Assembly (NCBI RefSeq): GCF_041902845.1 | Contig: NZ_CP159486.1 | Span: forward strand, 806,001 to 870,000 | From: Limibacterium fermenti | GTDB lineage: Bacteria > Bacteroidota > Bacteroidia > Bacteroidales > Dysgonomonadaceae | Length of the DNA: 64,000 nucleotides | Direction: 5' to 3' | Shown: positions 42,170 to 51,167 of the stretch, piece by piece | How the letters are laid out: the number at the start of each line of letters is the position of its first letter | Numbering within the stretch: position 1 is the stretch's first letter | Notes under the pieces: generated by a model | What the model saw: the letters and a program-made list of their open reading frames with translations, nothing else | Databases searched by the model: none | What the model was told of the DNA's origin: nothing | Position numbers and translations under genes: made by a program

Positions 42170-43171
42170 ATGGAAAAAGAAACAAAAGTAATGTCCGTAA
42201 GGGACGCTATTATATTGGCGATGTCGGAAGAGATGCGCCGCGACGAGAATGTATTTTTGATGGGAGAAGATGTCGGCATCTTCGGCGGGGACTTCGGTAC
42301 TTCGGTGGGGATGATTGAAGAGTTCGGGCCGGAACGCGTGCGCGATACGCCTATTTCGGAGAATGCCATTTCGGGAGCTGCTATCGGGGCGGCCATGACG
42401 GGCATGCGGCCTATTGTGGATGTCACTTTCATGGATTTCATCGTATACATGATGGATAATATTGTCAATCAGGCAGCCAAGACACGTTATATGTACGGCG
42501 GAAAAGGGCAGATACCCGTAGTGTTCCGCTGTGCCGCGGGGTCGGGCGTAGGTTCCGCCGCGCAGCATTCGCAATCGCTCGAAGCCTGGTTTACGCATAT
42601 CCCCGGCCTGAAAGTGGTTGCCCCGGGTACGCCGGCCGATGTGAAAGGAATCCTCAAAGCCGCCATCCGCGATAATAATCCCGTGATATTTCTCGAATAC
42701 AAAGCCCAGTTCAATATGAAGGGCGAAGTGCCGCTCGATCCCGAGTTCGTACTTCCCTTGGGAAAAGCCGATATCAAGAAAGAAGGAAAGGATGTCTCGG
42801 TCATTACTTATGGACGGATGCTCGAAAGGGTGATGCAAGCGGCCAACGAAGTGGAAGAGGCCGAAGGCGTCAGCGTGGAGGTGGTCGATTTGCGCACATT
42901 GGCGCCGCTCGATAAAGAGGCCGTGCTTGAATCGGTAAAGAAAACCGGGCGGGTGTTGCTCGTGAACGACGCGCACAAAACAAGCGGATTCATCGGAGAG
43001 GTGGCAGCGCTGATTGCCGAGAGCGATGCCTTCGATTATCTCGACAACCGTATCCTGCGCCTGGCCGCCGACGATATCCCCGTGCCGTATAACCACATTC
43101 TCGAAAGCGCCATGCTGCCCGATGTGGAAAGGATTAAGAAGTACATCCTGAAGTTAGTCAATAAACGATAA
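42170..43171 (+). CDS. 2-oxo-acid dehydrogenase E1 beta subunit
   Basis: A 333-residue partner of the E1 alpha chain. Motifs: SVRDAIILAMSEEMRRDENVFLMGEDVG, a Glu near residue 65 (TPISENAISGAAIGAAMTG) that activates the thiazolium, AGSGVGSAAQHSQSLEAWF, and the transketolase C-terminal domain (SVITYGRMLERV, EVVDLRTLAPLDKEAV). It lies between E1 alpha and E2, with a 15-nt gap to E2. Length is typical. Together they form the decarboxylating enzyme. Confidence 0.92.
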   Translation: MEKETKVMSVRDAIILAMSEEMRRDENVFLMGEDVGIFGGDFGTSVGMIEEFGPERVRDTPISENAISGAAIGAAMTGMRPIVDVTFMDFIVYMMDNIVNQAAKTRYMYGGKGQIPVVFRCAAGSGVGSAAQHSQSLEAWFTHIPGLKVVAPGTPADVKGILKAAIRDNNPVIFLEYKAQFNMKGEVPLDPEFVLPLGKADIKKEGKDVSVITYGRMLERVMQAANEVEEAEGVSVEVVDLRTLAPLDKEAVLESVKKTGRVLLVNDAHKTSGFIGEVAALIAESDAFDYLDNRILRLAADDIPVPYNHILESAMLPDVERIKKYILKLVNKR

Positions 43172-43186
43172 ACGCGTCAACAAAAA

Positions 43187-44293
43187 ATGGAAAGACAAAA
43201 ATTAAGGGCTACGCCGGCAGCGCGCGCGTTGGCAAAACGACTGGGAGTAGATCTTTTTAGTGTGACCGGAACCGGCTATAAGGGCCGGATTCATCAAGAC
43301 GATATTGCCGGTTTCAATTACGAAGAGAAGATCCATATATCGCCTCTTGCCAAGCGGATTGCCGATGCCCATCATATAGATTTGAAAGGGGTGGCCGGAT
43401 CGGGACACCACAATAAAATAATGAAGGAGGATGTGTTGCCGCTTATTTCCGACCCGGATCTGAAAGCGCAACTCACCCGTGATGATTTCGCCGAGGTTAC
43501 CGCTCCGCCCAAGGCTGCGGCTGCACCACAGGTGAAAGAGGATAAGGCTGTGGCAGCCGAAGGTCAACAGCCTGCTGCTCCGTCGACCCCGCAGGGCGAG
43601 ACCGAGGTCGTACCGATGAGCATGATGCGCAAGATTATTGCCAAGCGTATGTCGGAGAGCTTCTTCGGCGCGCCTACGTTCACCCAGACGTGGGAGGTGG
43701 ATATGACTGAACTGAAGGCTCTGCGTGCGAATCTGATCGAACCGATTAAAGAGAAAACCGGTAAGAAACTGACGGTGACCGATCTGCTCTCGATGGCGGT
43801 GGCCCGTACCCTGCCCAGACATAAATATGTCAACGCCAGCCTCAACAAAGAAGGTACGGAAGTGACGTTCCACAATTATGTGAACCTGGGAATGGCTGTC
43901 GGATTGGACGACGGGCTATTGGTGCCGGTGGTGAAGAATGCCGACAAACTGTCGCTGAGCGATTTGGTGTCGGCGTTGAAAGATGTGACCGAGCGGACGT
44001 TTTCGAAGAAGCTGCTTCCGGATGAACAAACGGGCAGTACGTTTACGATCAGTAATCTGGGAATGTATGGTGTGGATAACTTTACGGCGATTATCAATCA
44101 GCCGAATGCGGCCATTCTCAGTGTGGCTTCCACAAAAGACACGCCGGTGGTGCGCGACGGACAAGTGGTTGTTCGCCCGATTATGAAGATGAGTCTTACC
44201 AGCGACCACCGCCTTATCGACGGACTGACGGCTGCTAAGTTCATGCAGGAAGTAAAGCAGGTGCTGGAAAATCCGCTGACATTACTGATATAA
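43187..44293 (+). CDS. 2-oxo-acid dehydrogenase E2 lacking a lipoyl domain, with two E3-binding domains
   Basis: A 368-residue acyltransferase. It starts directly with an E3-binding domain (residues 6-42: RATPAARALAKRLGVDL, VTGTGYKGRIHQDDI), then a second one (49-86: ISPLAKRIADAHHIDL, VAGSGHHNKIMKEDV), an Ala/Pro-rich linker (105-140) and the catalytic domain (141-368) with His341 and Asp345 in SDHRLIDG. No lipoyl domain is present, and the 15-nt gap to E1 beta leaves no room for one. The lipoyl domain is on E3 instead. The core would transfer the acyl group to CoA in a large 24- or 60-mer. Confidence 0.9.
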   Translation: MERQKLRATPAARALAKRLGVDLFSVTGTGYKGRIHQDDIAGFNYEEKIHISPLAKRIADAHHIDLKGVAGSGHHNKIMKEDVLPLISDPDLKAQLTRDDFAEVTAPPKAAAAPQVKEDKAVAAEGQQPAAPSTPQGETEVVPMSMMRKIIAKRMSESFFGAPTFTQTWEVDMTELKALRANLIEPIKEKTGKKLTVTDLLSMAVARTLPRHKYVNASLNKEGTEVTFHNYVNLGMAVGLDDGLLVPVVKNADKLSLSDLVSALKDVTERTFSKKLLPDEQTGSTFTISNLGMYGVDNFTAIINQPNAAILSVASTKDTPVVRDGQVVVRPIMKMSLTSDHRLIDGLTAAKFMQEVKQVLENPLTLLI

Positions 44294-44334
44294 TGTGCCA
44301 ATGTGCCAATGTGCGGAGGTGTAAATGGGTGGCT

Positions 44335-44369
44335 GGCGACCGGAGACCGGCGACCAGACATTGGAGACT
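44335..44369 (+). repeat. GAC-rich heptamer array between E2 and E3
   Basis: Five 7-bp units (GGCGACC, GGAGACC, GGCGACC, AGACATT, GGAGACT), the same unit type as at 22577 and 57544. Two GTGCCAAT 8-mers lie just before it near 44295. It makes the only wide gap (111 nt) in the dehydrogenase operon. Confidence 0.7.
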
Positions 44370-44404
44370 GAAACCAATAAAAAATAAAATATAATACATA
44401 AATT

Positions 44405-46111
44405 ATGGCTCACGAAATAATAATGCCCAAAGCCGGTATCGATATGACCGAGGGGCAAATTGTAAAATGGTTGAAGAAAGAAGGCGATCCCGTCTCTGAG
44501 GGCGAGATCATTCTCGAAATAATGACCGACAAAACCAGCATGGAAATCGAAGCGGAGGCTTCGGGGATATTGCTGAAGATATTGCATCAGGATGGCGAGA
44601 CGGTGCCTATTGCCGAAGTCATCGGATATATCGGTCAGGAGGGCGAATCGGTGGACGATATGCCGCAGGGAGAGGAAGAACCCGAAGTGGTGCACGAAGG
44701 CGACGAAAAACCCCTCATCCGTATGGAAGACTCGTATCACGTGGCGGTCATCGGAGGCGGCCCGGCCGGTTATGTGGCGGCTATCAAGGCGGCACAGCTC
44801 GGAGCGAAAGTGGCGATTGTGGAAAAAGGCACTTTCGGCGGAACCTGTCTCAATGTAGGCTGTATTCCCACCAAAGCGTATCTGAAAAACGCCGAAATCA
44901 TCGAGTCGATCGCCTCGGCTGCATCGCGCGGCATTCTTATCGAGAATCCGACGGTAAAGGTCGATATGGAAAAAGTGCTCGAGTTCAAAAACGGAGTGGT
45001 CAAACGGCTTACCGGCGGTGTGGTAGCGTTGCTGAAAAGTAATGGCGTGGATATTTATAATGGTATCGGGAAGGTCAATAAAAATAAAGACGTGGTGGTG
45101 AATGACTCCCAGATCATCAAGGCCGACAAGATCATTCTTGCCGGAGGTTCGAAAGCCACGAAGATCAACCTGCCGGGTATCGACAATCCGAAAGTCCTTA
45201 CCAGCGACGATATCTTGTTCCTCAACGAAGTCCCGGAGACATTGGCCGTGATTGGCGGGGGTGTCGTGGGGATTGAATTAGGGCAGTCATTCGCCGGGCT
45301 TGGTTCGAAAGTTACGGTTATCGAGATGATGGACCGCATCGTGCCGGCATTGGATCATGAAGTATCCGACGAGTTGGCCAAGATCCTCAAGAAAAAGGGA
45401 ATGAATATCATCAACTCGGCAAAAATCACCGAGATTGTCGATAAAGGCAATAAATTGGAGATAAGGATCGACGGAAAGGATCCGGTGATTGCCGACAAGG
45501 CGTTGCTTTCCATCGGACGCGTGCCTGACCTCGACGGTATCGGCGAAGTGAAGTTCGAAACCGAACGCGGTAAGATCAAAGTCGATAAATATATGGAGAC
45601 GAGCGTCAAGGGAATTTATGCTCCGGGTGATATCAACGGCATCAAGATGTTGGCGCATGTCGCTTTCCGCATGGGAGAAGTGGCTGCCGAGAATGCCGTA
45701 AAAGGCAACGAGCGCGGTATTAAATTATTGTCGTCACCCTCGGTTGTGTACACCTCGCCGGAGGTAGCGATGGTAGGGCTTACCGAAGAGCAGGCGCGGG
45801 AACGGTACGACGTGCGTGTGGGTAAGTTCGGCTTTGCCGCTAACGGGCGAGCCATGGCCTCGGGCGATAATGTGGGCTTTGTAAAAGTGATTGCCGACAA
45901 CAAATACGGCGAGATACTGGGCGTGCATATCATCGGGCCTTCGGCTGCGGAAATCATCAACCAGGCTTCGCTCATTATGGAGTTGGAGATTACGGTGGAT
46001 GAGGTGGTGAAAACCATTTACGGGCATCCCACCTATTCCGAAGCGCTCTTCGAAGCTTGTGCCGACGTGCTCGGCGAAGCGGTGCATGTCCCCAAAAAGC
46101 CCAAGAAGTAA
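44405..46111 (+). CDS. lpdA: Dihydrolipoyl dehydrogenase (E3) with N-terminal lipoyl domain
   Basis: A 568-residue fusion. Residues 1-80 are a lipoyl domain (MAHEIIMPKAGIDMTEGQIV) with the lipoylated Lys43 in TDKTSMEIE. An acidic linker (83-105) leads to the FAD/NAD oxidoreductase: AVIGGGPAGYVAA (FAD), redox Cys146 and Cys151 in GGTCLNVGCIPTK, GGGVVGIELG (NAD) and the C-terminal HPTYSEALFEA with the catalytic His. It reoxidises lipoamide with NAD and here carries the lipoyl arm itself. E3 proteins with a lipoyl domain are known in some PDH and acetoin systems. It is the last gene of the operon. Confidence 0.95.
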   Translation: MAHEIIMPKAGIDMTEGQIVKWLKKEGDPVSEGEIILEIMTDKTSMEIEAEASGILLKILHQDGETVPIAEVIGYIGQEGESVDDMPQGEEEPEVVHEGDEKPLIRMEDSYHVAVIGGGPAGYVAAIKAAQLGAKVAIVEKGTFGGTCLNVGCIPTKAYLKNAEIIESIASAASRGILIENPTVKVDMEKVLEFKNGVVKRLTGGVVALLKSNGVDIYNGIGKVNKNKDVVVNDSQIIKADKIILAGGSKATKINLPGIDNPKVLTSDDILFLNEVPETLAVIGGGVVGIELGQSFAGLGSKVTVIEMMDRIVPALDHEVSDELAKILKKKGMNIINSAKITEIVDKGNKLEIRIDGKDPVIADKALLSIGRVPDLDGIGEVKFETERGKIKVDKYMETSVKGIYAPGDINGIKMLAHVAFRMGEVAAENAVKGNERGIKLLSSPSVVYTSPEVAMVGLTEEQARERYDVRVGKFGFAANGRAMASGDNVGFVKVIADNKYGEILGVHIIGPSAAEIINQASLIMELEITVDEVVKTIYGHPTYSEALFEACADVLGEAVHVPKKPKK

Positions 46112-46156
46112 AAAACCGCGTGGAGCGCGTAGGGTGATTCTTTTTTCCGGCATCTT

Positions 46157-46195
46157 AGAAACTGTTTTGAATTTTCCGAATTCAAAACAGTTTCT
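46157..46195 (+). terminator. Bidirectional terminator between lpdA and the phospholipase gene
   Basis: A perfect 17-bp stem with arms 46157-46173 and 46179-46195 and a 5-nt loop. It lies between convergent genes. The phospholipase stop codon overlaps its right edge. Confidence 0.8.
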
Positions 46196-47067
46196 TAAAA
46201 CACACTTTTCATAAAGGGCTTTAAACAAATCCCTACTCGAAACATTGAAACGTGCTGATTGTAGTCCATAAGGCTTTCGCCATATCCGTTAAACCATTGT
46301 ATAAAAAGAAATTGATTCGACTTTTTACTTGCTCTGAAACTGACTTCAAATTGAGTATTGAGAAATTTCGCCGATGGATTTAAAGTCGCGGAGAATCCCA
46401 TATGGTCATTCCTGCTCCTATAGGCGACCGTAAGCGATCCGTAACCTCTATAATCGAATAAGTCTTTATTTTCCTTTCCGGGTAAGCCTATCCACAGTTT
46501 GGGTTGAATCGTTATTTGTTCGTTAAAAAAAACAGAGCCGGATAAAGTAACGAAATTCCAATCCCTCGAAGCGGTTGAATCTTTTCCATTCGATTCATGT
46601 TCAAGAGAAAATAGAATGATCCCTTTAAATTTATTATCATGCAAAATAGGCCTTATTATCGCAATTCCGGGATTGTAATTCAAGTCGATAAAAGGGGAAG
46701 ATTTTTCGTAAATATTCCAAAATGATTTTTGTGTATACGTAAGCATCAGATACGTATTATAAGGTAATATGTTTTTCATAAGTCGCTGTTTAATACTAAT
46801 CTGGAATTTGGCATCTGCCGTGTGCTTATTTATTTTTCCGGCCAAAGGGATGCCGGTGATAAAATAATTATCCTTATACATCCCGAAATTAGGCTGCTTG
46901 TTCATACTCTCATTAAAATCTTTTTCTCCGATATATCGATAAGACGGACGTACAATAGTTATCTTCTTGCCATTAAGAGTATCTATCGATTCCTCTTGCG
47001 AAAAAAGGAATGTATGCACCCCCATTAATAATACAATCAATAAGAGCGAGTGAAGAGAAAATTTCAT
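46195..47067 (-). CDS. pldA: Outer-membrane phospholipase A
   Basis: A 290-residue outer-membrane barrel with a signal peptide (cut near FLFSQ). The OMPLA catalytic triad is intact with the right spacing: His157 and Ser159 in EHESNG, and Asn171 in ASRDWN. The GYGESLMDYNQHVSMFRVGI end-strand matches OMPLA too. It hydrolyses phospholipids that reach the outer leaflet and helps keep membrane asymmetry. It lies 96 nt downstream of the efflux operon on the same strand and may or may not be co-transcribed. Confidence 0.88.
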   Translation of the reverse strand: MKFSLHSLLLIVLLMGVHTFLFSQEESIDTLNGKKITIVRPSYRYIGEKDFNESMNKQPNFGMYKDNYFITGIPLAGKINKHTADAKFQISIKQRLMKNILPYNTYLMLTYTQKSFWNIYEKSSPFIDLNYNPGIAIIRPILHDNKFKGIILFSLEHESNGKDSTASRDWNFVTLSGSVFFNEQITIQPKLWIGLPGKENKDLFDYRGYGSLTVAYRSRNDHMGFSATLNPSAKFLNTQFEVSFRASKKSNQFLFIQWFNGYGESLMDYNQHVSMFRVGICLKPFMKSVF

Positions 47068-47163
47068 TCTGATATCGTTTTTTTTGCATTGGTTTCAACA
47101 ACCAATCGCTGTGTTTATAATTACACTATTTTCTGTTCGTTCCTTACCGGCGTTAAACGATCT

Positions 47164-48693
47164 TCATTTTTTCAGATACGCTCTATATCGGGCGATAGCG
47201 TACTTCTGTCTACCGAATTGATGGAACAGTACAAATAATAAAATACCCAATCCGGCGACAATTACATAGCCGAGCAGCCTTTTATTGGCCGCCAGTATTG
47301 CGCCTAATTGAACATCCCGCATAGAGCCGCCCGTACCCAGATTATAGCCCAGCGCTAAAGAGTCGAAATAAACAGCCATATCGCCGATACTCTGCCACTG
47401 AAATTCGTACTGCAACCATCCGATTAAAGAGGTAAAAAGTCCCAGCATAACAAAACTTCTGAAAATCATAACCGGGGCAACCGATGGGAGTATGGTGCTT
47501 TGCGGAACTTTATCAAAGGTGTATATCCATATTGATATGAACAGGGAGCACATTCCATAACCGTTTAGTATTTGCGGAAAATACAGTTGAGTGATATTAA
47601 GCTCCGGAACCATCATGAAGTAAAGCATTACCATATACAGGAAATAAGCGGCGAACCCGCTGAAAATATACATCTTGATCGGTATTTGGTTCTTTGTCCA
47701 GTGAAATGCGACAAAACCCGCCAGAACGATCCCCGGCAATGTCATTAGGCCAAGTTCCGCATTAGTCAACCAGTTATAGCCTAAAATAGCAGAGGTATAA
47801 ATCGACAGAATCGAACTCGCCCCCATAAACAGTCCTTGTCCGACCAAAAGAAGTATCCCGAAGCGGACATCCCTTATTTTGTACAGTTTAAAGGAAAGGA
47901 ACGGATGTTTGATGGTGAGTTGTCTTATTATCAGTGTAAATATTGAGACGAGCACAATAATGGCAGCCACCAGTATGTTCGCGGAATTAAACCAATCCTG
48001 TTGTTTGCCGAACGCATATATGTATGCCAGGCTCATTAATATTGTTCCGAATAACAGCAGCCCCAACCAATCAATATGAATAAACGGCAACTTTTTAGCA
48101 AAACGCTGATTATGCATGACAATCACACAGATCATGGCTAACAACAGTAATGTCGCCGCGCCATAGTAATGTAAATATTGCCAACCGGTATCCAGTGAAA
48201 GGACGGCAGGGAGGAACGTGCCTAATTGTCCCGAGCCTATGGATATCGGATAAAAAATAGCATAAAATCTTTTTTTATCACCGTCGGGACTGAGGATAGC
48301 TTGAATGGGTAAAAGCATTTCCACCATACCGATCATTTTCGCGATCCCGAATATCAGGCAAGCCACCACAACAATCTCCCCGATGTGGGTGGTTGCCACA
48401 ATCATCGTCATTGTAGCCATAACAACCAATGCCGTGATGAGAAGTTCCTTAGAACGGAACCGGAATTTGATGCGTAATATAAATGGAAGAACCAATGATA
48501 ATCCGATGATAACGGCATAGTTTCCCCACATATAGTATTCGGCAAGGATGCCTGTACTACTGGCCATCTGTCCGATGTTTCCCGCGTAAATCGGATTGAT
48601 AAGCATCACCATGGACTCGATAAGTATGATGAACCCCAACATCCCGAGTCCGGGCACCCATTTATACAGCAATCCTTTGTTATATTCAGTCAT
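47164..48693 (-). CDS. MFS efflux transporter (EmrB/DHA2-like)
   Basis: A 509-residue protein with about 14 membrane helices, the size of the drug:H+ antiporter-2 family. It starts LLYKWVPGLGMLGFIILIESMVML. The usual motif A/C residues are only partly kept, and a long cytoplasmic-loop region near LSPDGDKKRFYAIFYPISIGSG is visible. It lies 7 nt after the HlyD-like gene, as in EmrAB. It should export a hydrophobic compound from the inner membrane through the adaptor and TolC-like gene encoded upstream. Substrate is unknown. Confidence 0.8.
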   Translation of the reverse strand: MTEYNKGLLYKWVPGLGMLGFIILIESMVMLINPIYAGNIGQMASSTGILAEYYMWGNYAVIIGLSLVLPFILRIKFRFRSKELLITALVVMATMTMIVATTHIGEIVVVACLIFGIAKMIGMVEMLLPIQAILSPDGDKKRFYAIFYPISIGSGQLGTFLPAVLSLDTGWQYLHYYGAATLLLLAMICVIVMHNQRFAKKLPFIHIDWLGLLLFGTILMSLAYIYAFGKQQDWFNSANILVAAIIVLVSIFTLIIRQLTIKHPFLSFKLYKIRDVRFGILLLVGQGLFMGASSILSIYTSAILGYNWLTNAELGLMTLPGIVLAGFVAFHWTKNQIPIKMYIFSGFAAYFLYMVMLYFMMVPELNITQLYFPQILNGYGMCSLFISIWIYTFDKVPQSTILPSVAPVMIFRSFVMLGLFTSLIGWLQYEFQWQSIGDMAVYFDSLALGYNLGTGGSMRDVQLGAILAANKRLLGYVIVAGLGILLFVLFHQFGRQKYAIARYRAYLKK

Positions 48694-48700
48694 CCTTCTT

Positions 48701-49768
48701 TTATTTTCCGATATAAATATCCATATTCATCCCTGCTCTAAGACTTTTTATCGCCTCCGGATCATTATTCTCCGTGAACTCGATATGCACGGGTATTCGC
48801 TGCTGTACCTTCACAAAATTGCCGGTACTGTTGTCTACCGGAATGCTTGAATAACGGGAGCCGGTTGCTGCCGAGATGGCTGTTACCTTCCCTTCAAACT
48901 CATGTCCGCCCAACGCGTCCGCCTTCATGACTACTTTTTTACCGATGGTTACATTCGGCATTTGTTTCTCCAGAAAATTGGCCGTCACCCATTTTTCCTG
49001 CGATGAAACAATGGTCGCCACCTGCATCCCGGGCTGTTGCAATAGTTGCCCTTCCTGTATCAACTTTCTGCCCATTATCCCGTCATAAGGTGCGACAATG
49101 ACCGTATAAGAAAGATTTAGTTTGGCCATCTCCAATGCAGCTTCGGTTCGTTTGATTTCGGCATCATTCAATGCCAATCGATTTTTGACTTCTTCCGTAG
49201 ACAAATTGGCCGTCTGCTTTTGGTTGACCAATGCTTCGTACGATGATTTCGCCACATCATATTCTGTCTTCACCTGATCGTATTGGAAACGTGTTACCGC
49301 CTCCGAATTCATTAGATTTTCGTATCGATGCAGGTTTTTTTCGGCATTATCCAGTCTTGCCTTAGCTCCGGCAATATTCGCCTGAGTGGTGTTGATGCTG
49401 CTTGCGGACGTATTGACAGTCGACAATGCCACATTCTTCGATGCCAGGGCATTCAGGTATACGGCTTCGGCCTGAGCTAACTGTGTGCGAATCTCGCTGT
49501 CATCAATAATAATAAGAGTATCGCCCTTTTGTACCTGCTGATGCTCCATGAAGCGTATTTCTTTAATATATCCCGATATTCGCGCATTGACGGGATTGAT
49601 GAATTCTTCGACTTGCGCCGAGTTTGTAAAATCATTTTTTCCGATGTGGAAATAGTTCCTTACCAGCCAAAAGAAACCTCCTACAAGAAAAAGGAATACG
49701 AAAACATTGGTTGCGATGACTTTAATTCTTGTTTTTTTCTTAGCTGCTATATTTTTATTCACTGTCAT
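48701..49768 (-). CDS. HlyD/EmrA-family membrane fusion protein
   Basis: A 355-residue adaptor with one N-terminal membrane helix (VIATNVFVFLFLVGGFFWLV), a barrel-sandwich half (INPVNARISGYIKEIRF, HQQVQKGDTLIIIDDSEI), a long coiled-coil (about residues 100-220) and the second half (VIVAPYDGIMGRKLIQEGQLLQQ). This is the EmrA layout. It bridges the MFS pump and the outer-membrane channel. The gene lies between tolC-like (45 nt) and MFS (7 nt) genes. Confidence 0.88.
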   Translation of the reverse strand: MTVNKNIAAKKKTRIKVIATNVFVFLFLVGGFFWLVRNYFHIGKNDFTNSAQVEEFINPVNARISGYIKEIRFMEHQQVQKGDTLIIIDDSEIRTQLAQAEAVYLNALASKNVALSTVNTSASSINTTQANIAGAKARLDNAEKNLHRYENLMNSEAVTRFQYDQVKTEYDVAKSSYEALVNQKQTANLSTEEVKNRLALNDAEIKRTEAALEMAKLNLSYTVIVAPYDGIMGRKLIQEGQLLQQPGMQVATIVSSQEKWVTANFLEKQMPNVTIGKKVVMKADALGGHEFEGKVTAISAATGSRYSSIPVDNSTGNFVKVQQRIPVHIEFTENNDPEAIKSLRAGMNMDIYIGK

Positions 49769-49813
49769 ATTTATGAGTTATTTACATTAATGAGTAGAGT
49801 CGTTATCGGATCG

Positions 49814-51130
49814 TTATAGGGTGCCCGTGGCTTTCAGTAAATTGTAATATTGGAACAATGCTTTTACCACGGCATTGGCATATTCCAGTTCAGCATTCAA
49901 TTTGGCATTGCTGGCATCGGTCATTTCCGCCGTAATAGCCAGTTGGTGCAAATATTTATTTTTTACGATATCGTAATTCTCATTTGCCAATGCTCTTGAT
50001 TTATCCGTTAATGCGATTTGTTGTTTCGCCTCCTGATATTTCACATACGCTGCATTTATTTCTATTGCAATAGCTTGCCGGGTATACGTTAAGGATTCCC
50101 GGGTAATGCGCGCCTGGCTTTTACTTAAATTGACCTGCCGTTTGGTTCTGAATAAATTATCGAGATTGAAACTCAGGTTGAGTCCTACTTGCCATGAGTT
50201 GCTATACAAGTCCAAAGCCGGCGTACTCGTAGTGATCGGCCTTTGCATCGTGTAGCCGCCGAAAGCAGAGATGCTTGGAACCCAATTTGTTTTTTGGATG
50301 CTGACGTTTTTTTCGGCTATTTCGACATTTTTCTCCGCCGATTGTAAATGCGGATGTTGACGCGCTAAATCGGTATAATACGATTGCGACTCTATCATAA
50401 CGATGTCTTCTATCTTTTCCGTAGGGATAATGATGATGTTGTTCGGCAAACCGAGGGCATAGCTCATCTGATTGCTTAGAATGGCATGGTTGTTTTTGAC
50501 GGTAAGGATAGACTGTTCCAGATTTTTTATCAGGAGTTCCGATCGTATCACCTCGTTGCGGGTTACCATGTCTTCCTTATACAATTTTGTGACATTCGCG
50601 AGCAATTGTTCTGCATGCACTTTATTTTGTTCCAGTACCTGTATTTGGTTTATCAGCTTATAGATATCCAGATAATTGGATACTATCAGAAATTTTATTT
50701 CCTGCTCATTACCGGCGAAATCCAATTCGGCCAACTGTTGCTTCAGTTCTGCCATTTCGATCGATTTCTTAACAACTCCGCCTTTATACAGGAGTTGCGC
50801 CGCCTCTATGCCGAATGTGTTGCCGAAATGAGGCATGTCGACAGTTTGAACTTTCGCCAAATCTTGATCCAAGATGACGGCATCGCCTAAATAAAAAGCG
50901 TTGGCTGTTAAAGTGATGGAAGGCAATTGTTGCAATTTTGAGACCTTCACCTCTTCTTCGCTGGCTTTAACTTGCGCGGAAGAAATTTTTAACTGCTGAT
51001 GGTTTTGCAATCCCATCTCCACGGCTTGTTCAAGGGATAGCCTGTATTGTTCCGTCTCCTGCGATAAGGCGTTAAACAATATACTGATAGCGATCCCGAA
51101 AAAGAAGATTCTTTTGCTGTATGATTTCAT
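49814..51130 (-). CDS. TolC-like outer-membrane efflux channel
   Basis: A 438-residue protein with a signal peptide (cut near NALSQ), then YRLSLEQAVEMGLQNHQQLKISSAQVKASEEEVKVSKLQQLPSITL, the first TolC helix pair. A repeat of this pattern occurs in the C-terminal half (VEIAEKNVSIQKTNWVPSISAFGGY). Long helices and short barrel strands alternate. It forms the exit duct for the EmrAB-like pump. It starts 37 nt after the lipocalin-like gene, so the four genes probably share a transcript. Confidence 0.9.
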   Translation of the reverse strand: MKSYSKRIFFFGIAISILFNALSQETEQYRLSLEQAVEMGLQNHQQLKISSAQVKASEEEVKVSKLQQLPSITLTANAFYLGDAVILDQDLAKVQTVDMPHFGNTFGIEAAQLLYKGGVVKKSIEMAELKQQLAELDFAGNEQEIKFLIVSNYLDIYKLINQIQVLEQNKVHAEQLLANVTKLYKEDMVTRNEVIRSELLIKNLEQSILTVKNNHAILSNQMSYALGLPNNIIIIPTEKIEDIVMIESQSYYTDLARQHPHLQSAEKNVEIAEKNVSIQKTNWVPSISAFGGYTMQRPITTSTPALDLYSNSWQVGLNLSFNLDNLFRTKRQVNLSKSQARITRESLTYTRQAIAIEINAAYVKYQEAKQQIALTDKSRALANENYDIVKNKYLHQLAITAEMTDASNAKLNAELEYANAVVKALFQYYNLLKATGTL

Positions 51131-51167
51131 ATACCTTTACCTGTTTCGTTGCTTTGTACATCTTATG

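Noticed and set aside
41159..43096. Long antisense frames over the E1 alpha and E1 beta genes
   Set aside because: Both are shadows of strongly conserved dehydrogenase genes; His- and Arg-rich composition without any motif.
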